A DNA stretch of 64,000 bases from ZC4RG30 sp046347045 (GCA_046347045.1 JAXMGX010000002.1:1-64000); one strand, 5' to 3'. Counted from the first letter of the stretch, positions 53,000-62,070 are shown. Numbers and translations are program-made. The notes: generated from the letters alone by a model not told the origin.

Positions 53000-53554
53000 T
53001 CAGCGCGCGGGGGCTTTCTGCCGCGGATCCTTCTCGCCCAGGCCCGGATAGAACAGCTTGCGGTTGTCGCGCGACTCGTTGTACACCTTGCGCGTCTTGA
53101 ACAGCCACTTGCCGTTCACTTTCACCATCTCGTCCTCGTAGTGGCCGAAGTACAAGAGCTGCACATCGCCCTGCGGCGTGTTGTTGGTGAGCGCGAACCA
53201 GTACGCCGTGGACTTCGCGGTGTTGCCGTTGACGTCGATCACGTGGTTGATGATCTGGTGGCGCGTGCGGGGACGCGAGGTTGCGCCCGCGGGAATGTTC
53301 TGCGGCCGCGCGCCGCCGAAGCCCGACATGGCCTTGCGGATGGCCGCCTTGCCATGCTCCACGCCGAACACCCATTCCAGCACCCCATCCTCGGCCCAGG
53401 TGGCCATCACGGTCTCGATGTCGCCGGCGTCCACGGCCACCATGTACTTGTTCGAGATGTTTTCGATCTCGGCGCGGTCATCGGCATAGCCCGCCCACGC
53501 GGCGGCGGCGAAGAGACTGGCAGCCAGCGCAAAACCCATCCGTATCGTCTTCAT
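53000..53554 (-). CDS. Exported SnoaL/NTF2-like protein
   Basis: A 184-residue protein with a signal peptide (MKTIRMGFALAASLFAAAAWA) and a SnoaL-like NTF2 cone (DRAEIENISNKYMVAVDAGDIETVMATWAEDGVLEW; TRHQIINHVIDVNGNTA; HYEDEMVKVNGKWLFKTRKV). The fold hosts small-molecule isomerases and dehydratases; the periplasmic location here is less usual. ATGA overlap with the PQQ dehydrogenase gene suggests a role with that enzyme's product. Confidence 0.8.
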   Translation of the reverse strand: MKTIRMGFALAASLFAAAAWAGYADDRAEIENISNKYMVAVDAGDIETVMATWAEDGVLEWVFGVEHGKAAIRKAMSGFGGARPQNIPAGATSRPRTRHQIINHVIDVNGNTAKSTAYWFALTNNTPQGDVQLLYFGHYEDEMVKVNGKWLFKTRKVYNESRDNRKLFYPGLGEKDPRQKAPAR

Positions 53555-55383
53555 TTCAGCTCCTCGTGCAGGTAGTTGGCCACGTCGATCACACTTTGCT
53601 CGTTGATGAGGTCGGGGAACAGCTTGGGCATGGGCGCCTTCGGTTCCTTGATGTAGGCGATGGTGGCGGCCAGGTCCTTGCGCGGCCGCAGGTTCTGCAG
53701 CTTGTGGTCGGCGATCATGTTGCCGTCGGGACCATGGCAGGACATGCAGATCTGTCCGTACAGCTTGCGTCCGTTGGCCAGGTTCGGCGCGCCCGCCGGG
53801 CCGCTGCCCGCCGCGGCGCTGCCGGTCACGTCCAGCTTCTGCGCCGCGCCGGAAGGATTCAGCGCCATGATCACCACGCTGGGCAGGCCCAGGTCGCCGA
53901 AGGCATTGCGCGAGATGTTGCCCGCGGCAAAGGCCACGTACTGCCTGCCTGCCACTTCATAGGTGACCACGCCGCCGGCCATGGCGCCGCCGGCCTTTGC
54001 CTTGTGCACCAGATCGCCGGTCTTGCTGTTGAACGCCAGGAAATTGCCGGCGAGGTCGCCGGCGAAAGTGATGCCACCGGCGGTGGGTGTGATGCCGGCG
54101 ACGACGGGTTTCTCGGCGTGGTACTTCCAGCGCACCTCGCCGGTGTCGCGGTTCACCGCGGTGATCCAGCCGGTGGCCGGGCCATCGGGCTCGACCGTGC
54201 CACCCCAGTCGGCCTCGCCCGGCTTGTAAGTGGCATTGGCCTTGAGCTTCACGATGAAGCACACGTCCACCGCGCCCACGATCAGATTCTGGTTCACCGG
54301 ATCCAGCGCCGGACCGTTCCATTCCACGCCGCCCGCATATCCCGGACAGAGACGCGAGCCTTCGGGCTTCGGAGCCTTGTGGATATGCTCCACCGTCGTG
54401 ACGGGCGTGCGGTACGCCACCTTGTGCGTGTCGCGATCGAGCACGGTGAGATAACCATCCTTGCCGCCGATGGCCACGAAGTCGCGCGTGCCGCTGCGAA
54501 ACAGCACTGGCGCGGCCGTGAGGTCCAGGTCCATCCAGTCGCCGGGCGCCACCTGATGCCACCATTTCAGCGCGCCGCTGCGCGCATCCAGCACCACGAC
54601 GGAATTGGTGAACAGGTTTTCGCCTGGACGATAGGCCGAGTCGATATCCGGCCAGGGATTGCCAACCGGCACGAACAGCTCGCCGGCACTCACATCCAGC
54701 GTCATCGCACCCCAGATGCCACCGCCGCCGGTCTTGGCGGTTTCCGGCCGCTTCCAGGTTTCCGCGCCGATGTCCTTGCCCATGGGAATGGTGTAGAAGC
54801 GCCACAGCTCGCGGCCGGTGGCGGCGTCGTAGGCCATGACATGACCGCGGATGCCCAGGTCGCTGCCGCCAACCCCCATGTACACCACGCCATTCACGGC
54901 CAGCGGCACGCCAGGCGTGGACTCACCGAGCTGCTGCGAGGCGATCACGTTCTTCCACAGCAGCTTGCCGGTGGCGGCATCGAGTGCGACGAGGCGTCCA
55001 TCGCAGGTGCCGCGGAACACGCGGCCATCCATCAGCGCCACGCCGCGGCTTGATCCGCCGCAGCGCGCCTCTTCGGGCTGGTAGACGAATTTCCACTTCA
55101 GCGCGCAGCTGGTGGCATCGAGCGCCACCGTTTCGCGCGCGGTGCCGGTGTAGATGACACCGTCGCGCACCACCAGGCCGCCATGAAAGGAGGTCGGCCC
55201 GTCGATCTGCACGCGGCAGACTTCGCCGAGCTGCGCGGCATTGGCGAGGTTGATCTGCTTGAGTGCCGAATAACGCTGGCCGTCGAATGAATTGTTGTAG
55301 CTGGGCCAGTTGGCGCCGGGCGATGCCTCCTGCGCGGCGACAGCAGCCGAAAAGACCAGCGTCACGGCGAGCGCGAATTTCAT
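53551..55383 (-). CDS. PQQ-dependent alcohol dehydrogenase-like quinohaemoprotein
   Basis: A 610-residue exported protein (signal to about residue 22). An eight-bladed PQQ propeller (WPSYNNSFDGQRYSAL, GKLLWKNVIAS, GGGGIWGAMTLD, HQVAPGDWMDLDLTAAPVL, TGWITAVNRDTGEVRWKY) is followed by a C-terminal cytochrome c domain with haem site at Cys546 (CMSCH). The adjacent-cysteine ring of methanol dehydrogenases is not seen. It should oxidise an alcohol or aldehyde in the periplasm and pass electrons to its haem. A good GGAG lies before ATG 55383. It heads the long unit running through glcDEF. Confidence 0.87.
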   Translation of the reverse strand: MKFALAVTLVFSAAVAAQEASPGANWPSYNNSFDGQRYSALKQINLANAAQLGEVCRVQIDGPTSFHGGLVVRDGVIYTGTARETVALDATSCALKWKFVYQPEEARCGGSSRGVALMDGRVFRGTCDGRLVALDAATGKLLWKNVIASQQLGESTPGVPLAVNGVVYMGVGGSDLGIRGHVMAYDAATGRELWRFYTIPMGKDIGAETWKRPETAKTGGGGIWGAMTLDVSAGELFVPVGNPWPDIDSAYRPGENLFTNSVVVLDARSGALKWWHQVAPGDWMDLDLTAAPVLFRSGTRDFVAIGGKDGYLTVLDRDTHKVAYRTPVTTVEHIHKAPKPEGSRLCPGYAGGVEWNGPALDPVNQNLIVGAVDVCFIVKLKANATYKPGEADWGGTVEPDGPATGWITAVNRDTGEVRWKYHAEKPVVAGITPTAGGITFAGDLAGNFLAFNSKTGDLVHKAKAGGAMAGGVVTYEVAGRQYVAFAAGNISRNAFGDLGLPSVVIMALNPSGAAQKLDVTGSAAAGSGPAGAPNLANGRKLYGQICMSCHGPDGNMIADHKLQNLRPRKDLAATIAYIKEPKAPMPKLFPDLINEQSVIDVANYLHEELK

Positions 55384-55465
55384 TGAAGCTCCTGGAAACA
55401 TCCCCCGCCCTGTTGCCGGGCGTGCCGGCCGAGACTAGCACCCCTCGCCCCGGCTTGATACGCCC

Positions 55466-56497
55466 TCACTCGAACAGCCGCCATTCCGGCTGGTAATTGA
55501 GCCCGAGCTGCACGATGCGATTCAGGAGCTGCTCGTACGAAACCCCCGCCACCTCGCCGGATTCGGCGAAATCCTCGCCATAGGTGAGATTGGGATTCGC
55601 ATTGGCCTCGAGCACGAACACGCTGCCATCGGGTTTCAGGCGCAGGTCCATGCGCGCATAGCCGCTCATGTGCAGCGCGCGGTAGACGCGCTTGGCGAGC
55701 TGCGCAATTCGCACCACCTGCGCATCGGGCAGATGTCCGGCCGGGCCGGTGCGGATGCCATGCCGCCGCTGGTAGGCCGGATCCCATTTCACCTTGCGCG
55801 TGGCGATACCGGCCTGGACATCCGACAGCTTGCCGAAGTCCAGCTCCCACACCGGGAAGGTGCTGAGCCGCTCGTTGCCCATCACGCCCACGTACAGTTC
55901 GCGCCCCTCGATGTACTGTTCGGCCAGTGCATCGCTCTGCGCCTGCTCGTGGATGAACTGCACGCGCTCGCGCAGGCGCGCGTGGTCGTGCACGATCGAG
56001 GCCTGGGAGATGCCCAGCGAAGCGTCGTCGGTGGCGGACTTCACGAACAGCGGGAATTCCAGCCCGCGCGGCTCGCGATAGGCCCTGCCCCAGGGAAACA
56101 GGTGGAAGCGCGGCGTAGGGATGCGGTGGTAGGCCAGGATCTGCTTGGTCAGCACCTTGTCGCGGCTCAGCATCATGCCGCGCGGATTGCAGCCCGTGTA
56201 GGGTTGACGCATCAGCTCCAGCAGCGCCACCACGTAATGGTCGTAGGTGACGATGCCGGAGAACTCCTCCAGCAGGTTGAAGGCGATCTCCGGCCGCCAG
56301 TCGCGCACCACGCGCCGCAGCTCGCCGATCTTGTCGTTGATGCCCAGCACGCGCACCTCGTGGCCGCTGTTCGACAGCGTCGACAGCACGTTGTACTCGG
56401 TGCGGCAGGCCTCGATCTCGTCCTCCGACAACCCCCTGAGATCGTCGGGCGGAATCAGGTCGGCGTTCACCAGCAGCAGTATCCGCCGCTTCTTCAC
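55466..56497 (-). CDS. ATP-grasp ligase (D-Ala-D-Ala ligase-like)
   Basis: A 343-residue ATP-grasp enzyme: N-terminal domain with NVLSTLSNSGHEVRVLG and FNLLEEFSG, then MLSRDKVLTKQILAYHRIPTP, FPLFVKSATDDASLGIS and C-terminal Mg site VFVLEANANPNLTYGEDF. The DD-ligase-like fold joins a carboxylate to an amine through an acyl phosphate. It is not the housekeeping Ddl by context: GTG 56497 overlaps a zinc metallopeptidase gene by 4 bp, and no cell-wall genes are near. The substrate is unknown. Confidence 0.85.
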   Translation of the reverse strand: MKKRRILLLVNADLIPPDDLRGLSEDEIEACRTEYNVLSTLSNSGHEVRVLGINDKIGELRRVVRDWRPEIAFNLLEEFSGIVTYDHYVVALLELMRQPYTGCNPRGMMLSRDKVLTKQILAYHRIPTPRFHLFPWGRAYREPRGLEFPLFVKSATDDASLGISQASIVHDHARLRERVQFIHEQAQSDALAEQYIEGRELYVGVMGNERLSTFPVWELDFGKLSDVQAGIATRKVKWDPAYQRRHGIRTGPAGHLPDAQVVRIAQLAKRVYRALHMSGYARMDLRLKPDGSVFVLEANANPNLTYGEDFAESGEVAGVSYEQLLNRIVQLGLNYQPEWRLFE

Positions 56498-57528
56498 AAT
56501 GCGTAGTTCTCCCGGTTGCGCTTGAGTATCCCGAGCCCGACGCGCCGCGCCAGTGCCAGGAAGTCGCGCCGCGTGCGGCGCCGGTCATGTTTCAGATGAA
56601 GCTGCATGTGGCTGCAGCGGTGGATCAGCACGTCGAGTACATGCTCCACCACATACGGATGCAGGCGCGCGCGGTTCACGAGCTGCCGCTCGAGTTGCGG
56701 CCGATGCGCCCGCAGGCAGGTTGCCGCCGAATCGTGCCGCCGCGTCGGGCGCCGCGAGAAGATGCGGCACAACGAACGGTCGTAGCGGCCATCTTCCAGC
56801 AGGTAGCGGTCCGCCTTGCCGCGGTAGTGCTCGGCCAGCGTGCGCCTGGAATGCTCCACCGGCTCCACTTCGCGGCGCGTGCGCACGACGGGACGGCGCG
56901 CGGCGATCTCGTGCATCAGCGCATCCACGTACTCCAGCTTGCGCAGCGCCGGCCAGCCGGCGTAGTCGCGGCGCCAGCGCGCACGCGGCGACAGCCAAAC
57001 GGCGAAGGTCTCGGCGAAGTCCTCGGTGGGGTGGCTCTGCGCGTACCAGTGGTCGAGGTGCAGCACGTAGCGCCGGCTCGCGGGCCGCGGCCGGTAGTCG
57101 TCGGGATACTTCTCCGCCGGACTGCCGAACACGCGCCGGAAGTCCGCGCGACGCCGCAGACCGTACGCGGTATCGAGGGCATGCCCCGCCTCATGGCGCA
57201 GGATGCGCATCAGCCAGGGGCTGCGGCCACCTTCCACCTGGTGCATCAGGCTGCGCTCCAGGCGCATCAGCCGGGGATGCGCCAGGTAGAACGGCAGCGC
57301 GATTCCCGGCACGCCATCCGGCGAAAACCATTCTTCGGCAAACCAGAAATGGGGCAGGAAGCGCAGGTCGCGGGCCCGCAGCTCGCGATGCAGGCGGCGC
57401 ATGTGTTCGGCGACGCGGCCGCGGGTGCGCGACAACGGCAGATCGCGGAACGAAAGACGCAGCAACTCGTCGTCCGTCATTCGCGCCAGACGCGCCGCGC
57501 TGCGTTTTGCCTTTCTCACCTCGCCCAC
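56494..57528 (-). CDS. Putative zinc metallopeptidase coupled to the ATP-grasp gene
   Basis: A 344-residue, very Arg-rich protein. His112-Glu113-X2-His116 (RHEAGHALD) is a gluzincin-type HEXXH motif; HPTEDFAETFA about 55 residues on provides Glu173 as a likely third ligand. This resembles the 'putative zinc-binding metallopeptidase' family found beside ATP-grasp genes. There is no signal peptide, so it acts in the cytoplasm. The start GTG 57528 is uncertain; ATG 57480 would drop 16 residues. Coupling by GTGA implies the two proteins act together. Confidence 0.78.
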   Translation of the reverse strand: MGEVRKAKRSAARLARMTDDELLRLSFRDLPLSRTRGRVAEHMRRLHRELRARDLRFLPHFWFAEEWFSPDGVPGIALPFYLAHPRLMRLERSLMHQVEGGRSPWLMRILRHEAGHALDTAYGLRRRADFRRVFGSPAEKYPDDYRPRPASRRYVLHLDHWYAQSHPTEDFAETFAVWLSPRARWRRDYAGWPALRKLEYVDALMHEIAARRPVVRTRREVEPVEHSRRTLAEHYRGKADRYLLEDGRYDRSLCRIFSRRPTRRHDSAATCLRAHRPQLERQLVNRARLHPYVVEHVLDVLIHRCSHMQLHLKHDRRRTRRDFLALARRVGLGILKRNRENYAL

Positions 57529-57580
57529 CGCGGGCGATCATACCAAAGGCGACCACGGGCGCCGCCTCCGGCTCGAGGGC

Positions 57581-58216
57581 TCAATGCAGCGTGAAGCTGA
57601 CGCGGAATTCCTTGCAGGATGCGATGGCCACACCCCCCTGCGTGGCGGGCTGGAATCGCAGTGCCTCGCCGGCCCACTTCACCGCGGCCGCATCCAGCAG
57701 TGACTGGCGGCTGGAATCGACCACCGTGGGTGTGCCCGACAACACGCCACGCGCATCGACGCAGGCACGGACCACCGTCGCGCCCTCCACCGCCATGCGA
57801 ATGGCCTGCGGCGGATAGTAGTCATCAGCGGGTCGCACCGCCTGGAAGCGCAGTGGAGTATCCGGCACGATGGCCCGGCTTTCAGTGACGACCTGCGTCT
57901 CCTTCGCCATCGTATCTGGCCGCGTCTCTGCCACCACCTGTATCGATGTGTCCTCGAACACCAGATGCTGCAGATTCACCACCGGCGTCGGCATGGCCGG
58001 CTTGCCGAGCACGGGCTCGATGGGCTTCACCTGCGGTATCGGCTTGTGCTGGGGCTCGAGGCTTCGGTACTGAATGGGCGCGGTGTAGTCCGCCTTCAGC
58101 ACATCGACCGCCTTGATCGCCATCAGCCCCGCCACCAGCGCCACATGCAGCGCAATGACGATTGCCAGCGCCATCGTCCTGCCTTGCACACTGCCACGTT
58201 GAACAAGAGCACTCAT
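57581..58216 (-). CDS. TonB-family energy transducer
   Basis: A 211-residue protein with one N-terminal membrane helix (about residues 15-34), a short proline-containing periplasmic linker (EPQHKPIPQVKPIEPVLGKP), and a TonB C-terminal domain (YYPPQAIRMAVEGATVVRACVDARGVLSG ... RFQPAT). The excellent AAGGAGG lies 7 bases before ATG 58216. No exbB/exbD genes follow. It could power the receptor at 23-26 kb, but any TonB could. Confidence 0.85.
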   Translation of the reverse strand: MSALVQRGSVQGRTMALAIVIALHVALVAGLMAIKAVDVLKADYTAPIQYRSLEPQHKPIPQVKPIEPVLGKPAMPTPVVNLQHLVFEDTSIQVVAETRPDTMAKETQVVTESRAIVPDTPLRFQAVRPADDYYPPQAIRMAVEGATVVRACVDARGVLSGTPTVVDSSRQSLLDAAAVKWAGEALRFQPATQGGVAIASCKEFRVSFTLH

Positions 58217-58404
58217 GTTGAATCCTCCTTGAAAGCAACGCACGGGAGCAGTGTGCGCCGAAGGTGGGACGCAACGGGACGCGTGGAATCTTTGTTGAGT
58301 GAGAACTTGATTGAGCTGCCGCGCGGCGTAGCATGAAGCGGACAGCATGACGGTGCCTGTCAAAGCAGGCATTTGCGGGTGGCAACGGCACCGGCCGGCG
58401 CTGG

Positions 58405-59382
58405 CTACAGGGGCAGGCGCTGCAGCAGCCAGAACGCAGCAGGGATGCCGATCGCATACGCCATCGCCGTTCGCGCCGCGCCCCGCCAGGAATTGCCGTC
58501 GATGAAAAACCGTGCGGCGACGCGGCGCACCAGCAACGCGACGCCGAGCACCGCGATGATGAATGCAAGCTGGCCCGCCTCCACGCCCAGATTGAAGAAC
58601 GCCAGCGCCCATGCGATCTCGCGCCGTGGCAGTCCCACTTCACCCAACGCCGCCGCGAATCCCAGGCCGTGCAGCAATCCGAACAGCGCACTGACCAGCA
58701 GCGGATAGCGCTGCGCCAGCGATTGACCGGGAGGCTGCAGCGCTTCGCGCGCAAGAAACAGGATGGACAGCGCGATGGCGGCCTCGGTGGGTGCGATGGG
58801 CACGCGCACCATTCCCAGTGCCGCCAGCGACAGCGTCAGCGAATGCGCCAGCGTGAACCCCGTGACCGCCAGCAGCAGCGCGCGCCAGCCGCTGGCGATC
58901 AACAGCAATCCGGCGACGAACAGCAGGTGGTCCGGACCGCCCAGGATGTGCTGCACGCCGAGCAGGAAGTAGCCACGGATCACACCGCGGCCTTGCCGGT
59001 CTTCCGGCACGCGCCATGTGGCGGACTCCGGCGTGATCACTGCGGTCGTCGTGCGTCCGTCACGCGACGTGTAACGCGCCAACGTGGTGACCGAAGGGTT
59101 GTAGGCGGGCCATTCGATGCGCAGCGTCCTGCCGGCAAGGCCCTGTCGGCAGCGCAGCCGGCCCGCGGCGATCTCAGCGCAACCTTCGGGCCAGCGGATG
59201 AAGGGGCGGTTGAGAATCTCGACGGAAGCGGGCACCCGCAGTTCGACCTGGAAGTCGGCATCGCCCCGCTCGACGATGAACAGCGCGACTGGCCTCGCTT
59301 CGTGACACCACGCCGGCGCCGGCAGCAGCGACCATGCCATCCACAACGCCAGCATCCAGGCGGTGGCGCGCGCAGTCTTCAC
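58405..59382 (-). CDS. HupE/UreJ-family membrane protein
   Basis: A 325-residue protein: signal-like N-terminus, an extracytoplasmic beta domain (about 30-125), then six or seven helices starting at YFLLGVQHILGGPDHLLFVAGLLL, with LFGLLHGLGFAAAL later. Conserved His and Asp in those helices are the metal-path residues of HupE-type nickel/cobalt permeases. The start is GTG 59382. It is 10 bp after the parvulin gene. The 188-bp gap to tonB holds a 6-bp hairpin (58354-58371) and no gene. Confidence 0.82.
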   Translation of the reverse strand: MKTARATAWMLALWMAWSLLPAPAWCHEARPVALFIVERGDADFQVELRVPASVEILNRPFIRWPEGCAEIAAGRLRCRQGLAGRTLRIEWPAYNPSVTTLARYTSRDGRTTTAVITPESATWRVPEDRQGRGVIRGYFLLGVQHILGGPDHLLFVAGLLLIASGWRALLLAVTGFTLAHSLTLSLAALGMVRVPIAPTEAAIALSILFLAREALQPPGQSLAQRYPLLVSALFGLLHGLGFAAALGEVGLPRREIAWALAFFNLGVEAGQLAFIIAVLGVALLVRRVAARFFIDGNSWRGAARTAMAYAIGIPAAFWLLQRLPL

Positions 59383-59392
59383 GGCGAAATGC

Positions 59393-60277
59393 TCATGGCG
59401 GCGGGCCCAGATCGATCTTCACCGTGTAGCGGGACATCACGTCGCGGATGGCCTGCTGCTGCCGCGCCGCCGCCGCATCGCGCCGGAAGTCATCGAGCAC
59501 CTGCGCGCGAATCTCGGCCAGCGCCGGATCGCGCGCAGGCACATGCGCCGTGACCAGTACCAGATGCCATCCCTGGTCGGAGCGCAGCGGGCCCTGCCAT
59601 CTCGAGGCATCCACCGGCAATGACTGCAGCGACGCGGCGAACGCCTTGCCGAAATGGCTTTCGATGTACTCGCCGGTGCGCTCCACGTAGTTCTGCAGGA
59701 AGGGATAGCGATCGGAAAAGCGCGGCGCATCGCTGAACCGCGCATGGATGCGATTCAGGCGCTGCAGCAATGCGCTGGCCCAGTGTTCCGCGCTTGCGCC
59801 CGGATGCGCGGCCGGATCGACGAACACATGCGTGAAGGTCCAGGCCGGCGCCGCCCGGTACAGGTCCAGGTGCTGATCCAGGTACTTCTGCAGCGCGGGC
59901 TCGTCCGGTTGGGCCTCATCCGGCGACTCGAGCAGGAAGGTCATCTTCTGCACCAGCCGCTGGCGCATCACGTAGTCGCCCTGCTCCAGCCCCAGCGCCC
60001 TGGCCTCGCGGTACAGCGACTCCTCGCGCACGTAGTCGTCGATCAGCCGCTTGCGCTGCATCGCATCCATTGCATCGAAGCGCGCGGCGAAGCTGCCGGG
60101 TTCGAAGGCCTGGGCCTGGTACTGCATGTAGCGCAGCAGCGTGCCGCGATCGACGATGATCCGGTGGGTGTCGGCGTCCTTCTGCCCCCACCAGGCCCAC
60201 GCGGCGTAGATCGCTGCGCCTGCCAGCAGGAAGTGCAGCAGCGGTTCGCGCAGCGCCCTCTGCGCGAATGACCTCAG
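59393..60277 (-). CDS. Membrane-anchored parvulin-type peptidyl-prolyl isomerase, apparent CTG start
   Basis: A 294-residue protein: membrane helix (RALREPLLHFLLAGAAIYAAWAWW, about residues 7-30), SurA/PpiD-like helical part (DDYVREESLYREARALGLEQGDYVMRQRL) and a parvulin domain (TFTHVFVD ... GPLRSDQGWHLVLVTAHVPA). An ATG at 60127 would remove the anchor and the first helical part. The upstream frame has no ATG, GTG or TTG, but CTG at 60277-60275 overlaps the DUF3604 stop as CTGA, exactly like the overlaps elsewhere here, and gives a normal N-terminus (RSFAQRALREPLLHF). I therefore call CTG the start. Confidence 0.75.
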   Translation of the reverse strand: MRSFAQRALREPLLHFLLAGAAIYAAWAWWGQKDADTHRIIVDRGTLLRYMQYQAQAFEPGSFAARFDAMDAMQRKRLIDDYVREESLYREARALGLEQGDYVMRQRLVQKMTFLLESPDEAQPDEPALQKYLDQHLDLYRAAPAWTFTHVFVDPAAHPGASAEHWASALLQRLNRIHARFSDAPRFSDRYPFLQNYVERTGEYIESHFGKAFAASLQSLPVDASRWQGPLRSDQGWHLVLVTAHVPARDPALAEIRAQVLDDFRRDAAAARQQQAIRDVMSRYTVKIDLGPPP

Positions 60278-62070
60278 GGCGTGTACCAGATCGGCGAAGA
60301 CCAGGCGCGCTCCTGCAGCGTGGTCGGCGCCTTGGTCTGCGCCGGATCGATGCCCAGCGCCACCGCGTCGTACAGCGATTGCCGCGGCGTCGGGATCTCC
60401 AGCACGCGCACATAGTAGAACGCGCGCTGCTTCGGATCGAACTCGGGGTCGGTCCAGACCGTTGCAAGCTGCGCGGCGCCAACGTCATTGCGGTAGCTGG
60501 CCGTCTTCACATCCACGGTATTGCCCACCGCCGGCAACTTGCCCTGTGCGTCGGGCCGGCGATTGCCGGACCAGGCGATGTCATACACCTTCTCGTGCCG
60601 CGCGCCGGCGGAGTCGAGCCAGCCCTTGATCATCTGCAGCCGGTCGAGGTTGCCGCTGCGCTCATCCTTCACCGCATGCACCAGGAAGGACGGTGCCTTG
60701 CCGCGGGGCGCCGCGGTCAGGTCCGCGCCCATGGGCACGCCGCGCCGGTAGCCCACGGCGGCAATGTCGCTGGCCTTTGCATCCGCCGCGCGGAAGGCGA
60801 ATCCGCCGAACACGCGCAGCGCGATGCGCGGCCCGGAGGTGCCATAGACCTCCTTGCGCTTGAACGCCTCGAAAATGCCCTGCCGCGTATTGCCCGTGGC
60901 CCAGACGCCGGCGAGGCCGGCAGCGGAAAGCTCCCAGATCGGAAAGTTGCCGCGATCCTGCGGCCGCTGCGCGGCGATCATCTGGTTCGCCAGCTTGCCG
61001 TAGAAGTTGTACTCCTCCACCGACGTCAGGCTGTTGTGAGAATCGGTGCTGCCGATGATGCCGAACTTGAAGGGATTGACGCCGATGCGCGCCTCCTGCG
61101 CCAACCCCTCCATCAGCGCCGTGCGCGCGAAGGAGCCCGGCGCGGACTTGATGGCCGTGCCGGTCAGGAGCTTGTTGCGCACCTCGAAACCCGCGAACTC
61201 GTCGTTGGGCGACATCACCGGGTCGGTCTCGGAGGTGCCCTTGGTCTGGGAGATCTCCATCACGCCTTCCCAGCGGATGCGTTCGCGTGCGTATTCGGCG
61301 GTGATCGGCCGGCCATCGCTGTCCACACGGTCGAACATGCGTCCATCCGACATGTTCGAATTGTGCGGAATGGCCACGAACTGTGCGCCGGTTTCGCGGC
61401 TCGTCTTGTCGAGGAATGCCCACAGGTCTTCGGGCCGCTGGCTGCGATAGGAGCTGAATGGCAGAAACTTCGCAGCCGTGGCGCCGTCGGCCGAGGTGAA
61501 CACCACCCGGTGCAGATTGCTCCAGTTGGGCGCCGACGACCACTCCCAGCCGATCAGTGCCGTGAACTTGCCGGGGATGTTGTTGTCGTCGGCGAACTTC
61601 ACCTGCCGCTGCCAGGCGTCGCCCAGGATGCGATCACTGGCAAGGTCGACCAGCAGCTCCTTGCCTTCTCCCTGGTTGGTCTTGCCCACCTCGTTCCAGA
61701 CCGCGCGCTTGTTCTGCTTGTGCAGTTCGGCGAGGCGCTTGCCGGTGGGCGTGGCCAGCATGTCGGGGTCTTCCTCATCCAGCCGCACCTGCAGCTGCAG
61801 CAGCTCGGCGTGGTCGGCCACCACGAGGAAATCGAGGGGTCTTTCGATGCGGATCTTCTCGCGCGTCACCGGATGCAGTACCGGCAGTCCGCGCGCGTAG
61901 CGGAACGCCGTGTCCGGATCGGTGACATTGTTGCCGGTGGCATAGGCGTCGATGGAATACGAGGTGTGGAGGTGCGTGTCGCCCCAGTACAGATGGGTAT
62001 CGGCGGCGTTGACCGCCACCCAGGGCATCGCGGCCAGGGCGATGCCCGTCAGCAGGCTCGTGCTTTTCAT
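60274..62070 (-). CDS. DUF3604 exported PHP-like metalloprotein
   Basis: A 598-residue protein with signal peptide (MKSTSLLTGIALAAMPWVAVNA). Metal-binding motifs resemble the PHP fold: WGDTHLHTSYS (His33, His35), LVVADHAELLQ, FVAIPHNSNMSDG and IGSTDSHNSL. DUF3604 proteins are common in marine and soil bacteria and are thought to be hydrolases or phosphoesterases, but no function is proven to my knowledge. It precedes the parvulin and HupE-like genes, so it may be their client: folded by one and supplied with metal by the other. Confidence 0.87.
   Translation of the reverse strand: MKSTSLLTGIALAAMPWVAVNAADTHLYWGDTHLHTSYSIDAYATGNNVTDPDTAFRYARGLPVLHPVTREKIRIERPLDFLVVADHAELLQLQVRLDEEDPDMLATPTGKRLAELHKQNKRAVWNEVGKTNQGEGKELLVDLASDRILGDAWQRQVKFADDNNIPGKFTALIGWEWSSAPNWSNLHRVVFTSADGATAAKFLPFSSYRSQRPEDLWAFLDKTSRETGAQFVAIPHNSNMSDGRMFDRVDSDGRPITAEYARERIRWEGVMEISQTKGTSETDPVMSPNDEFAGFEVRNKLLTGTAIKSAPGSFARTALMEGLAQEARIGVNPFKFGIIGSTDSHNSLTSVEEYNFYGKLANQMIAAQRPQDRGNFPIWELSAAGLAGVWATGNTRQGIFEAFKRKEVYGTSGPRIALRVFGGFAFRAADAKASDIAAVGYRRGVPMGADLTAAPRGKAPSFLVHAVKDERSGNLDRLQMIKGWLDSAGARHEKVYDIAWSGNRRPDAQGKLPAVGNTVDVKTASYRNDVGAAQLATVWTDPEFDPKQRAFYYVRVLEIPTPRQSLYDAVALGIDPAQTKAPTTLQERAWSSPIWYTP

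Noticed and set aside
56494..57528. The metallopeptidase as an anti-phage defence component
   Set aside because: No defence genes, restriction genes or mobile elements are near, and the partner is a biosynthetic-type ligase.
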